DNA of 64,000 nucleotides from Diphasiastrum complanatum. Lineage: Eukaryota > Streptophyta > Lycopodiopsida > Lycopodiales > Lycopodiaceae. The stretch spans positions 99,562,651 to 99,626,650 of the forward strand of contig CM055092.1 in assembly GCA_029204225.1 (NCBI GenBank). The letters are read 5' to 3'. This document shows positions 23,858-34,845 of the stretch, piece by piece. A program made the position numbers and the translations under genes. Under the pieces are notes generated by a model. That model saw only the letters and a program-made list of their open reading frames with translations, made no database searches and was not told the origin of the DNA. The first letter of the stretch is position 1; the number at the start of each line of letters is the position of its first letter.

Positions 23858-23859
23858 GA

Positions 23860-24466
23860 AACAGTTTTCTTTTAAAGATAAAGCTTTAAGATGTGATGGA
23901 GGAGGTGAATACATCTCCAACAAGTTTCATGAATACTGTGAAGGTGAAGGAATAAAGAGAGAGATTCTTGTGCTTATTCTCCATCTCAAAATGGAGTAGC
24001 TGAGAGGAAAAACAGATCTTTATGTGAATGTGGTAAAGAAATTCAAGTAGCAGCTTCTTTGCCTATTAATTATTGGGGTGAAGCTATAAATTGTGCAAAC
24101 TATCACAATGCACTTGTTGGAAAATCACCTTTTGAAGCCTTGTTTAAGAAGAAACCTAAGGTAGATCACCTTAGAGTTTTTGGTTGTGCTTTCTTTGTTA
24201 ATATGCCCTTGGAAACAAGGAAAAGAGATGATTCTAATTCTATTAAAGGGATCATGGTTGGATATGCATCCAACAAGAAAGCTTATAGAATCTATGTTCC
24301 CTCTACCTCGACTACAATTGAGAGTAGGGATGTTATATTCCATGAAGATCAAAAATACATTCTTGAGGAGGCCGAGTTCAAAGATTCTCACAAAGATACT
24401 CCAATCATCACTGTTGAAGATTGTCATGGAGAGATGGGGCCAAAAATTGAGGAGGAGTCACCTTGA
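23860..24466 (+). pseudogene. copia integrase C-terminal half
   Basis: Starts in a broken frame around GGGEYISNKFHEYC, then SQNGVAERKNRSLCECG (contains the third catalytic Glu), and an open 135-codon stretch (INYWGEAINCANYHNALVGK, FEALFKKKPKVDHLRVFGCA, KGIMVGYASNKKAYRIYVPS). It ends at IEEESP-stop, where a minus-strand copia gag begins. RT and RNase H are absent. Confidence 0.8.
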
Positions 24467-24540
24467 ATCTTTTCACGATGATGCTACAACACTTTGTAAA
24501 GCCTTCATTTTTTGATCAAATTGGTCGTCAATTGCTCCAT

Positions 24541-25404
24541 CTATTGTTTGTGGAGTTTCATCATTTGATCCATCAGCAAATCTGTTGAAATACAAGAAAC
24601 ATTGGAGGATGATGCTACCAAGGGAGCTTGATGATGAACTATTTTGAAGCAATTGGTGGCAGAATGACCTTTCTTGCCACAATAAAAGCACTTGATCTTC
24701 TTCTTCTTGAGTTTGGATGATGAAGCATTAGAGGAATCATCTTCCTCCTCATCTTTGTCCATCGTCAAGAGCTTGTACTCTTGTCTTGATTCTTCCAAAA
24801 TTAGCACACTTTGGAGAGCCTTCAAACTTGGTAGCTCCTCCTTAATGGCATAGGATTGGACAAGGTTATCGAATTCACTTCTCAAGCCATTGAGAATGAC
24901 TTGAACTAGCTCATTTTGATTGATGGAATCACCAATACAAGCAAGTTCTCTATGAATATCTTTTACTCTCAAAACATAGCTAGATGCACACTCATCACTC
25001 TTTTGGCTACTTTGAAAGATTTGATTCTTAAGAGTGAAAAGCCTAGAGGTATTCTTAGCCTCATAGATAGTCTTGAGACAATCCCAAGCTTCTTTGGCTA
25101 TTGTACAAGTACCTATCTCCCTCAATATCTCATTAGAGACATTCATCTTAATGTAGTGGAGAGCCATTCTAGCTCTCTTTTTGTATTTTTGAACCTCTTG
25201 AAGAACTTGTGGTTCTTCTTCAAGGCCAAGAACTATGTCCATCACGTCTTGAAGGATCAAGATGGACTCCATCCTCATTTTCCAAATTGAATAGTTTGAA
25301 GTGGACAATCTTTCACTTGGTTCCAACAAGCATGAACCCATTGAAGACATTTGAAGTGAAGAAAACTCAAATGATGAACAATAAATGTTGCTACAAACTC
25401 TCAA
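24541..25404 (-). pseudogene. copia gag with zinc knuckle, in a defective element
   Basis: A 287-codon frame whose gag homology starts at MSSMGSCLLEPSERLSTSNY (about residue 19). It carries the complete UBN2-like gag and a CCHC knuckle CFYCGKKGHSATNC near residue 240. Protease and pol are missing; the next codons run to a stop at about 24473 in another frame. Its leader, primer site and LTR lie to the right (25405-26754). It is closely related to the plus-strand gag at 23.2 kb but not identical. Confidence 0.8.
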
Positions 25405-26083
25405 TAGGATCCAATAATAGAGTACTATCTCCTCCTATGAAAGATCTTGCAACTATTTGTGAACTAGCTACACAAATCTCTCTAAAACAAAATCTATTTC
25501 ACATCAAATGATGGAGTATACACAAAGTTAGGATCAAACACTCTTAGCACGTGTGAAGTACACTAAGAAACCAAATTTGACTCAAAAACACTGATATTGC
25601 ATGAAACAAAATGGCTAAGATCTCAAAACAGTGCCCAGATCACATACAGATGAGATTGATAAGCATACAACTGTGATTTTGGATCAACCAGGCAATCTCT
25701 TGACCAAACCAAATGTGTCCACCCAGGTCTAGGTGCCCTACCTAACCCTCTTCAAAAGCTTATAGCTTATGATTGGCTCAAGCAAATGGAATGAAACTGA
25801 TTGCATCAAAAGCTAGACAAAAATAGCTTCAAAACAAGCTATCAAGCAAGATAAATGGATCAAGCATGAGAGAGAGCTTCCAAACTGAAATTGGATGTTC
25901 CTCACACGTGTTTGAGCACCTGATTCTGTATAGTACCAGGTCAGACCCAATCAATGTCCTTTTGATCTCTTTTGATCCAAAATTGACCAAGATAGCTAGG
26001 AAAATGGGCCTTGACAATTTCTAGCTCAAGATTGATGAATAGTTTTCACTCAAATGGATCAAAATGCATGGTAACCTTAGGTA

Positions 26084-26096
26084 GGCTCTGATACTA
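26084..26096 (-). promoter_or_regulatory. Met-tRNA primer binding site, one mismatch
   Basis: Reverse complement reads TAGTATCAGAGCC (standard TGGTATCAGAGC), immediately beside the LTR at 26097. Confidence 0.75.
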
Positions 26097-26754
26097 TGTT
26101 GATTTTACACATGTGGATTGTCCACTACATGTACTTGTGATCTCCTAAGGTGTGTAGATGCACCAAGATCAAGAATAGATTGAGGTTCAAGATCAATCTT
26201 AGATCCTATGGCAGAAACACACTACTACATGCATTGAATCACTTCCAACTCTCACTCACACGTGTGGGAAGTATTCAAAAAATATTCTAAGTAAAAACAA
26301 GCTGCTCTCCTTGGGTAGAGAGAGAAAAACCATCATGAGCTCTCGAGTAGAGAGAGAATGCTAGAAATCCAATAACACTCAAAATCCACATAATCACCAA
26401 ATCAATTAGATCCAAAATGAGGAGTACAATGATACTAGTAGATCCACAAGCTACCACTATGCTTACTATGATTGGACCACACTTTGTAACCTCTTAATCC
26501 TATTGGGCCCTTGATCCATGCACCTCTTAATTCTATTGGACTATATTCAAGCACAACTCAAATTACTATTGGACCACACATGGTTCCACCTCTAAATCCT
26601 ATTGGACCTCATATAATTCATCAAACAAAGGCATTACACTTTTCTACACTCTAATTGGCACAAGTTTAGCCTCTTACTCTATTTTGGCTCAATAGTGACA
26701 TTACAAGTGGAAATGCATAATTTGCCATCTATGCCAAATTTGTTCCTATCAACA
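26097..26754 (-). repeat. LTR (658 bp) of the minus-strand defective copia element
   Basis: Perfect inverted ends TGTTGAT and ATCAACA, next to a primer site. It includes a CACACGTGTG palindrome near 26260. Three bases beyond its outer end, copia element A has inserted, duplicating CATCC. The pre-insertion sequence continues at 32619. Confidence 0.85.
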
Positions 26755-26757
26755 TCC
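26753..26757. repeat. Target site duplication CATCC (left)
   Basis: Identical to 32619-32623 and directly flanking copia element A, showing insertion by integrase. Confidence 0.92.
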
Positions 26758-27410
26758 TGTGAAAAACTCAGATCCAAAAGATGCTAAAGTTTCATAAAGA
26801 TCTTGGCCATGGAAGTTATGCACATCTAGATTGAAAAAATGATAGAAATTGTGATGTTAAGCATACTAAACATCAACTAAACATCAAAATCTGATCATAA
26901 GCTTCCACAAACAGAAACTTGCTGTCCCTGTCCGTACTTCAGAGCCTACAACCTGCATTTCACACGTGTGAAGCCATAGCAACAAAGAAATCACAATTCT
27001 AGTGGCTAGAATGCAAGATATGAACAAAAAAGTGAGAGAGAAGAAGATGGACCTTCAAAGAGCATAACATTCATTCAATAGAATGAAAATGAGATGTGTA
27101 CATACTCGTGGAGATGGCTATTTATAGCAGCCATAGTGCCTCTTGGCCACTTGTCTTATGATAGGCTAAAATTGGGGTCCAATAGGATTCACCCATATAC
27201 CTAGAAATTTGGTCAAATAGGAATGCACCAAATTATGAGCCAATAGAAGAGCTCCACACTCGACCTCCTCTAATTAATGTGACCTCAAAAGTAGTGTACA
27301 CATACTTTGGGCCTCTACATACATGTATGAACCTATCTCTAACTTTTATTTGGCCATAGGCCTACAAAATCTCAAGTTAGGAAAATACTACTAGTTGACA
27401 ATTTTTCACA
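26758..27410 (-). repeat. 3' LTR of copia element A
   Basis: 653 bp, identical by eye to 31966-32618. Contains CACACGTGTG near 26960 and a TATTTATAG TATA-like box (minus-strand promoter) at about 27119. Confidence 0.93.
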
Positions 27411-30400
27411 CTCCCTCTTCAACTAGTTTTAGCATAGATTTAGAAAGTACACCAAGACTTGTTCTATGTTTGAAAAATAAGTCCTTTCCCAATGCTTTGG
27501 TAAAGATATCAGCCACACATTCCTTTGATGGGACATGTTCAAGCTTGATCTCTTTTGCCAACACTTGTTCTCTCACAAAATGGTAAGCCACCTCGATATG
27601 TTTGCTCCTTGCATGGAAAACCGGATTGCTTGCTAGACTTTGGGCTGAAAGGTTGTCACAAAAGATGATTGGACTCTCTGAAAAATCCAGCAAATGAAGC
27701 TCCATAATCATCCTCTTGATCCACACCATCTCCTTTGTGCATGATGTCAAAGCTTTGTACTCGGCCTCACTAGAAGAAAGTGATATAGTTGCTTGTTTCT
27801 TCGACATCCATGAGATAGCTCCATCACCTATGAAAATAGCATGTGCATTTATGGATTTTCTATCCATAAGGTCTCCTGCAAAATCTGAATCTGAAAAACC
27901 AAATAAGTTAGGTGATGAGCCTCTATAAACAATGCCAAAATCTTTTGTTCCCGAGATGTATCTCAAGATCCTCTTTCCTAGTTTCCAATGTTCTATGCTA
28001 GGATCTTGCATGAATTGGCTTAATCTACCAACACAATAAGATAAATCAGGTCTTGTGATGGTTAGATATATAAGAGAACCTATTAGCTTCCTATAGAGAG
28101 TAATGTCCTCGAAGGATCTTTCATTACCTCTTATAGTTAGCTTTACATGTGATTCCATAGGTGTATCAATAGGATTTGCATCTACCATATGAAATCTATT
28201 GAGAATAGAAATAGCATACTTCTCTTGTGAAATAAAAGTGATTTGAGAAGTTCTAATTACTTCTATTCCTAAGATATAGCTCAAAAGACCAAGATCATGC
28301 ACTTCAAATTCCTTTTTTAGTGCTTTCTTGATATCTTCTATATCTTCCTTGTTCCCTCCACTTAAAATAATGTCATCCACATAAATTAGAAGGATTGTAA
28401 CATCATTAGCACTAATTCTAAAGTAAAGTGAATGATCATACTCACTCATAGTGAAGTTTTGAGAAAGTAGAAAAGAGTTAAGCCTAGCATACCAACTCCT
28501 TGGTGCTTGCTTAAGACCATACAAACTTTTTTGTAGAAAACACACATGATTAGGCTTGCTATGAGAAACATAGCTCTCGGGTTGCTCCATGTAGACTTCC
28601 TCTTCAAGATCACCATTCAAGAAAGCATTAGAAATGTCTAATTGCCAAAGATCCCATCCATAAAGAGTTGCAAGGGAAATGATTACTCTTATGCTCACCA
28701 TCTTTGCCACGGGTGCAAAGGTTTCCTCATAGTCAATGCCATGCTCTTGAGCATAACCTTTAGCCACCAACCTTGCCTTCAACTTGTTGATAGATCCATC
28801 TTGATTTGTCTTTACCTTGAAGATCCATTTGCATCCAATTGCACTTTTGCCCTTTGGAAGCTCCACCAATCTCCATGTGTTGTTCTTCATAAGTGCTTCA
28901 AACTCAAGATCCATTGCTTGGATCCATTCCTCTTCTTGCCTTGCTTCATCTACACATGAAGGTACATCAAAAGAAGTTAGGAAAGCATAGTTGGATCCAT
29001 CCACCACTTGCTTACCTTTGCCATCATAAGTGAGCCTTGAGGGTTTCACTTTATGCCTTGGAGTTCTCCTTGGAATTTGACTTGAAGAGGCTTCTTCAAC
29101 ATCCACATCCAATGTGTCATCAACTCCATTGTCATCAAGCACATTAGTTGCAACAACACCATCATCACTTGAAACAACTTTTGGAATGTTACCTTCATAA
29201 AAAATGACATCCCTACTTGTGAACACTTTCTTGATTGAAGGAACATAAATCCTATATGCTTTGCTTACTTCACTATAACCAACAAAAATGCCCTTTCTTG
29301 AAGATGGATCCTCCTTAGTTCTATCATCAAGAGTAATGTTGAAGTAGCAAATGCATCCAAAAGTTCTTAGAAACTTGACATTAGGCTTCGTACCAAACAA
29401 AGCTTCAAAAGGGGTTTTTCCTTCCAATACAACACTTGGCCATCTATTGCATAGGAAATTTGCACACAACAAAGCATCACTCCAAAAAGGTTTAGGAAGA
29501 TTAGCATTCAATCTCATTGCCTTTGCACTCTCACACAAGGTTCTATTCTTCCTCTCGGCCACTCCATTTTGTTGTGGTGTTCTTGGACATGTGTACTCCC
29601 TCTTGATCCCATGCTCATCGCAAAAGGCTTTGAATTTGTTAGAAATGTATTCACCACCATTGTCGCTCCTCAAGCATTTGATTTTGGTTGTAAATTGAGT
29701 CTCAATAGCAACTTTGAACTTGACAAACACATCAAACACCTCATCCTTGCTCTTTAGTAGATAAACCCAACAAAATCTACTAAAATCATCAATGAAAGTT
29801 ACATACATCTTAGCACCTCCATTGCTAATTGTAGTAACACCATGAATATCCGAATGCAAGAGAGAAAAAGGCATCTTAGATCTAGATATAGATCTAGTAT
29901 ATGGCAATCTATGTGATTTAGACAAAGCACATTCTTCACAAACATGATTCAAGCAAGTAAGAGACTTGGGAAGTCCCCTTACTACCTCCTTTTTGGCTAT
30001 TACCTCCAAGGCCTTGTAGTTGAGATGTCCCATCCTTTTATGCCATACCTCTTGAATTGACATTTGTTCATTTGCCATGCATCCAACTTGGTTAGCAACA
30101 ACACATGCATCAAGCTTGAACAATTTCCCTTGCCTTTTCCCTTTTGCAATGATACTACACCCCTTTTTGATCAAGCAAGCATCACCATCAAACTCAACTT
30201 TGAATCCTTTGTCAAGCATTTGGCTTACACTAAGTAAGTTCTTGGTAATGGATGGAATGAGCAAAACATCTTTCAATTCTATATTCCTATTTGTAGAAAG
30301 TGAAATAGGAATTGTGCCAATCCCCTTGATTGCACACTCACCATCATTTGCGGTATAGATTACCTTCCTATCACCATCAAATGCCATTAAAGATGAAAAA

Positions 30401-31356
30401 TACTCTTTATGATATGTCATATGAGAAGTGGCTCCACTATCAATCCACCAAGGATCAATGTCTCCATGATTAGCCAACAAGCAAGATGACATAACAAAAG
30501 CATCATTTGAAAGAAGCTCATCCCCACCCTCATCAATAGTTAGATTGGTTTGCTTTTCCCCTTGATCCCTCTTTTTCTTAAAACAATCACTAGCAAAATG
30601 CCCTTTGACTCCACAATAGAAACATTTTAGCTTAGATCTATCCTTCTTTTTGCCAAAAGTAGAGTGCTCACCTTGGTCTTGCCCTTTAGACCAATTGCTT
30701 TTACCTTTGCCCTTGAACTTGCCTTTAGAGAACATTGCCTCCTCTTCTCCTCCTTGAGATGTAGAAGATGCTCCCACTCTTGCTTGCAACCTGAATTCTT
30801 CAGCCAACAAGACCTCTTGCAAGTCTCCAACACTTGGTAAACATTTTTGGATAGCATAACTTTGAACAAGATTAGCATGATCATCCAACAAGCCATTGAG
30901 AATCACTTGAACAAGCTCCTCATTATTTATGCCATCATTAATGCATGCTAACTCATCATTCAATGCTTTAACTCTCAAAACAAAAGCATGTCCATTCTCA
31001 CTCTTCTTTTGCATACAAGAAAAGATTTGCCTTCTTAAAGTCAACACTCTAGAAGTAGACTTGGATTCATAAACCTTCTTCAAGGCTTCCCAAGCTTCAC
31101 TAGATGATGTGCACTTACCAACCTCTTTGATAAGCTCATTTGTCACATTCATCTTGATCATGTGAAGGGCTTTCTTTGCCCTCTTGTCATACCTCAATTG
31201 TTCTTGAGGTGCCAAAGGTCTCTCCTCCACACCTACAACAATATCCATCAACTCATTCATCTCAAGCAAAGACTCCATCCTTACTTTCCAAGTAGAATAG
31301 TTGAGGGAGGTAAGCCTATCATTGCTTTCCAACATGTAGCCTCCATTTGTAGCCAT
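27406..31356 (-). CDS. Ty1/copia gag-pol polyprotein, intact
   Basis: A 1316-residue polyprotein for reverse transcription and integration. By residue: gag 1-240 (UBN2-like); CCHC knuckle 245-258 (CFYCGVKGHFASDC); aspartic protease D306-S-G; integrase zinc region about 439-482 (WHKRMGH, CEECALSKSH); integrase core with D503, D565 and E601, 35 residues between the last two (DD35E); RT about 820-1070 with YVDD at 992-995; RNase H about 1150-1300 (FSDSDFAGD, SSSEAEYKAL, IFCDN, HARSKHIEV). The ATG is followed directly by conserved gag text. The stop TGA uses bases 3-5 of the 3' LTR. RNase H shows RKSIN where element B has RKSTS. No envelope-like ORF. Length and order are normal for the family. 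Confidence 0.95.
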   Translation of the reverse strand: MATNGGYMLESNDRLTSLNYSTWKVRMESLLEMNELMDIVVGVEERPLAPQEQLRYDKRAKKALHMIKMNVTNELIKEVGKCTSSSEAWEALKKVYESKSTSRVLTLRRQIFSCMQKKSENGHAFVLRVKALNDELACINDGINNEELVQVILNGLLDDHANLVQSYAIQKCLPSVGDLQEVLLAEEFRLQARVGASSTSQGGEEEAMFSKGKFKGKGKSNWSKGQDQGEHSTFGKKKDRSKLKCFYCGVKGHFASDCFKKKRDQGEKQTNLTIDEGGDELLSNDAFVMSSCLLANHGDIDPWWIDSGATSHMTYHKEYFSSLMAFDGDRKVIYTANDGECAIKGIGTIPISLSTNRNIELKDVLLIPSITKNLLSVSQMLDKGFKVEFDGDACLIKKGCSIIAKGKRQGKLFKLDACVVANQVGCMANEQMSIQEVWHKRMGHLNYKALEVIAKKEVVRGLPKSLTCLNHVCEECALSKSHRLPYTRSISRSKMPFSLLHSDIHGVTTISNGGAKMYVTFIDDFSRFCWVYLLKSKDEVFDVFVKFKVAIETQFTTKIKCLRSDNGGEYISNKFKAFCDEHGIKREYTCPRTPQQNGVAERKNRTLCESAKAMRLNANLPKPFWSDALLCANFLCNRWPSVVLEGKTPFEALFGTKPNVKFLRTFGCICYFNITLDDRTKEDPSSRKGIFVGYSEVSKAYRIYVPSIKKVFTSRDVIFYEGNIPKVVSSDDGVVATNVLDDNGVDDTLDVDVEEASSSQIPRRTPRHKVKPSRLTYDGKGKQVVDGSNYAFLTSFDVPSCVDEARQEEEWIQAMDLEFEALMKNNTWRLVELPKGKSAIGCKWIFKVKTNQDGSINKLKARLVAKGYAQEHGIDYEETFAPVAKMVSIRVIISLATLYGWDLWQLDISNAFLNGDLEEEVYMEQPESYVSHSKPNHVCFLQKSLYGLKQAPRSWYARLNSFLLSQNFTMSEYDHSLYFRISANDVTILLIYVDDIILSGGNKEDIEDIKKALKKEFEVHDLGLLSYILGIEVIRTSQITFISQEKYAISILNRFHMVDANPIDTPMESHVKLTIRGNERSFEDITLYRKLIGSLIYLTITRPDLSYCVGRLSQFMQDPSIEHWKLGKRILRYISGTKDFGIVYRGSSPNLFGFSDSDFAGDLMDRKSINAHAIFIGDGAISWMSKKQATISLSSSEAEYKALTSCTKEMVWIKRMIMELHLLDFSESPIIFCDNLSAQSLASNPVFHARSKHIEVAYHFVREQVLAKEIKLEHVPSKECVADIFTKALGKDLFFKHRTSLGVLSKSMLKLVEEGV
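27411..27424 (-). promoter_or_regulatory. Polypurine tract of copia element A
   Basis: On the minus strand TTGAAGAGGGAG precedes TGTGAAAAATTG of the LTR, the same arrangement as in element B. Confidence 0.8.
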
Positions 31357-31953
31357 GTTGCAATGATTGATCTCTGATCTTTGACCTGTTCCAATGCACT
31401 AAGCACTCTCTTGAATCAACAAATGAAACACAAGAAGAAATCACAAAGATTTGGAACCTAAAACCTTACTTTTTCTCTCTTTTCCTCACTTTTTCCTTAA
31501 TTTTAGCCACTAGTTTTATGATTTCTTGATCAAACCAAGACCAAACCTCAATATACTTGCTTTTCCCTCACTCCTAAGATTGAAATACACTCTTGAATCA
31601 TTCAGCAAACTGAAAATCAGAGGGTTACATCAATTTTGAAGTTTTTGACATGAAGAAGCAAGAAATTGAATCAAAAAACTATATGCTAGAATGGAAAACT
31701 AATAGGATCTTGTTGGATCTTGCATCTCCCTCTTTCCAAAACAATTTTTGTCTCCTTATTCTGATAAGTACAGAGGGAATTCGCCCTACTTCAATTGAAA
31801 TGCATACAAATGATGTTTTGATCACAAAGATCCAATTTCTACACATAAATCAACAAGATTTTTAGCTAGAAACTTGATTGGAATGCTACAAAAGCAAACT
31901 CGCCCACAAATCTCTTCTAAATCTGGCAAAACCTGCACATTTGGCCGCCTAAT

Positions 31954-31965
31954 GCTCTGATACCA
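31954..31965 (-). promoter_or_regulatory. Met-tRNA primer binding site of copia element A
   Basis: Plus strand GCTCTGATACCA, i.e. TGGTATCAGAGC on the element strand, abutting the 5' LTR. Confidence 0.93.
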
Positions 31966-32618
31966 TGTGAAAAACTCAGATCCAAAAGATGCTAAAGTTT
32001 CATAAAGATCTTGGCCATGGAAGTTATGCACATCTAGATTGAAAAAATGATAGAAATTGTGATGTTAAGCATACTAAACATCAACTAAACATCAAAATCT
32101 GATCATAAGCTTCCACAAACAGAAACTTGCTGTCCCTGTCCGTACTTCAGAGCCTACAACCTGCATTTCACACGTGTGAAGCCATAGCAACAAAGAAATC
32201 ACAATTCTAGTGGCTAGAATGCAAGATATGAACAAAAAAGTGAGAGAGAAGAAGATGGACCTTCAAAGAGCATAACATTCATTCAATAGAATGAAAATGA
32301 GATGTGTACATACTCGTGGAGATGGCTATTTATAGCAGCCATAGTGCCTCTTGGCCACTTGTCTTATGATAGGCTAAAATTGGGGTCCAATAGGATTCAC
32401 CCATATACCTAGAAATTTGGTCAAATAGGAATGCACCAAATTATGAGCCAATAGAAGAGCTCCACACTCGACCTCCTCTAATTAATGTGACCTCAAAAGT
32501 AGTGTACACATACTTTGGGCCTCTACATACATGTATGAACCTATCTCTAACTTTTATTTGGCCATAGGCCTACAAAATCTCAAGTTAGGAAAATACTACT
32601 AGTTGACAATTTTTCACA
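31966..32618 (-). repeat. 5' LTR of copia element A
   Basis: 653 bp, starting TGTGAAAAACTCAG and ending CAATTTTTCACA on the plus strand, followed by the duplicated CATCC. Confidence 0.93.
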
Positions 32619-32623
32619 CATCC
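32619..32623. repeat. Target site duplication CATCC (right)
   Basis: Matches 26753-26757. Confidence 0.92.
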
Positions 32624-33590
32624 TACACCTAGATGATTGATGTAAAAAACATAAGACCCCTATATCTAACATAGATAATCTTTTTCAATTCTTCACAATT
32701 TTCATAGTAGATAGATCTGAGTCAGATCTTGCTATTGATCCTATCTATGAAGGTTACTCAATGACATGCGAGGTTGGCTATGCGAGAGTTCTTTGCACTA
32801 TATTATAGTAGAAAACTCTGATATCTTGTGATTTGCTGAATCTAACTCTCTTAACTAACCCTAAACCCTCTTAACTGAATCTAGATCTGGCTCTGTAGAA
32901 GGCGACGAAGGTTAACTCTCATAGATCTAAAATTTATTGATGTTTGATGATGTTTTTGGGCACTTTTTAGCCTACAAACTTATCAATACTTAATACTAAC
33001 TCTCGCAGACTTGATTACTGATGAAAAAACTCTTTTTGAACATATTGGACCTTGCAGCAAGAGTTACTTGTGCGAGAGTTCTCTTTTTGGGATGATTTTC
33101 TACTTTTTTCAGCACTTGGAACCACTTTACAGCTTACTGGACCAAGATGAACTCTTGCAGACTTGTGTGTGAGCTTATCTCAGTGAAATTTAGCTACAAG
33201 AGGTCCGATGAGAGCTAGTTGCCACAAAGATTTGAAAAAATTATTGTCTGTGAGGGTTCTGGCTTCATTTTGGCTCTTTTTGGGACTTGGAAACTCTTGT
33301 AGAGGGTCTTAAACTGTAAAGTACTCTCACTGACTCGTTTGTGAGATTTAGATACAGGAGGTGTGGCGAAGGTTACTGGGCAGTTTTGAATTTTTTTTAA
33401 TTGTTTTTTAGAAGGGTGTAGCAATAGGTGGTGAGTATCCCTTTGCTTATCAAAAAAGGGTCAGAACCACAAGGATAGGATTTCTAACTATGATTAGTTG
33501 CTTACTTAGTTGCCTTCTAATAGAAACTAACACTAACCCACTATAACTCTACCACAAACTAACATTTATCACAACTTGATGGTGGTGAAA
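32624..33590. other. No recognisable gene; weak internal repetition
   Basis: Contains recurring phrases such as GCGAGAGTTCT (about 32790 and 33066) and GAGGGTTCTGGC (33246), each followed by CTTTTT-type text, suggesting a degenerate repeat of about 180-280 bp. No coding signature. Confidence 0.4.
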
Positions 33591-33619
33591 GGAGGTTTGA
33601 ATCTTGAAGGTGATCCGTT

Positions 33620-34110
33620 ATGGCTACCTTTTTTAATTGCTCATGAAGTGAGTCAACTTTGATTAGATTTTAACTATCACACATATTTATGTTTTCTAAA
33701 AGATGGATGTTATATGTATGCTTTTGTTACTCAAAATATTAATATTGATGTATCGCCTAATCCTAAAGAATTGCTTTTACTGATGTAAATCTGAAAAATA
33801 TTCCTAAAGGCAAAAAATTTAAAAGACTTAAGACAAAATATCATGATGTATTTCTTGAGCTATTGTTTGAGAGTTGTATGTCCTTTCCAACAATGCTCAT
33901 GTATCACTTTTCCCTTGCTAGATGAGCCCAAAAGAAGACAATGAGATTGCTAGACCACTATAGGAGCATTGTTGCATGGGCTATATTTGACCCAACAAAT
34001 CCCCTTTGGGGGCTCTTGTGTTTTTAGTCGGCAAGAAAGATGGTGGTCTATGTGTCAGCTATAAAAACTAAATAAAATGACCATCAAGAATTGTTGTTCC
34101 TTACCAACAA
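33620..34110 (+). pseudogene. Ty3/gypsy RT N-terminal fragment
   Basis: Broken frames read KYHDVFLELLFESCMSFP, then after a shift KKTMRLLDHYRSIVAWA, and VGKKDGGL with VSYKN near 34030-34060. This follows the usual gypsy order (pre-RT linker, then the CAVPALLVxKKDG block). It stops abruptly at about 34110, where copia gag begins. Confidence 0.6.
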
Positions 34111-34690
34111 TGAACGGTCCTATTTGGACAATTTGGAAGATTAGGATGGAATCATTGTTAGTCTCTTCAAATTTTGATGGACATTATGATGTTCTTGGAT
34201 TGGAGTGGAGCACTAGCCTCAACAAATAGAAAAATGAACCAAGTTTGACAAGATGGCAGAATCTGCTCTACACATCATCAAGATGAAAGTGTTTAATGAG
34301 CTCCTCAAGGAGGTCAAAAGAGTCAATATAGCAAATGAGACTTGGGACATATTTCAAGGGATATATGAAGCCAATAATATCTCAAGGATGTTAACATTAA
34401 GGAATCAAGTTAACAAAAGCTATCAATTCTAAGATGAGTTAATCAACGCCTTTGATGATTAGGCATCCAATGGAGAGCTTGAAGACATTGGAACTACAGT
34501 CAAGGAAGGAAAACTTGTTCAAATTCTCCCCGATGGATTTGGAAGAGGCCATGAATACTTCTCTTAAAGTACTGCAATCCAAAAAGAACTTACTGCCTTG
34601 GAGAATCAACCTGCCAACATGAACACACCATTAGAAATTATCTTCCAACATCAAGGAAGATGATGAGAAATTTTTACTATAGATATAAGT
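34111..34690 (+). pseudogene. copia gag fragment
   Basis: Read with stops: KMAESALHIIKMKVFNELLK, NETWDIFQGIYEANNISRML, TLRNQVNKSYQF, and KLVQILPDGFGRGHEYFS. These match the gag of the other copia copies here (ALHIIKMNVSNEIL, KTIYEAKNTSRL, VILNGLR). The knuckle and pol are missing. Confidence 0.75.
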
Positions 34691-34845
34691 TCCAAGGGCA
34701 AGATAACAGGGAGTTAGAATCAGAGGTTCAGGTTCATTTGGATTCAAATAAGTGTCCACATGTAACCACTTTGAAGTGTTGAGTTCGAAGTAGCAGCATC
34801 ATTTTCTCTCTTCGATGCTATGAACCAAAAGGTTGAAGGACTGCC

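Larger units (their letters stand above)
26758..32618 (-). mobile_element. Complete Ty1/copia element A (5861 bp)
   Basis: Two 653-bp LTRs (26758-27410 and 31966-32618) look identical by eye. Met-tRNA primer site 31954-31965, 598-bp leader, one intact 1316-codon gag-pol frame, polypurine tract next to the 3' LTR, and a perfect 5-bp CATCC target duplication. All parts needed for autonomous movement are present, and LTR identity argues for recent insertion. Same lineage as element B at 45.0 kb, with LTR ends TGTGAAAA and TTTTTCACA in both. Confidence 0.95.
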
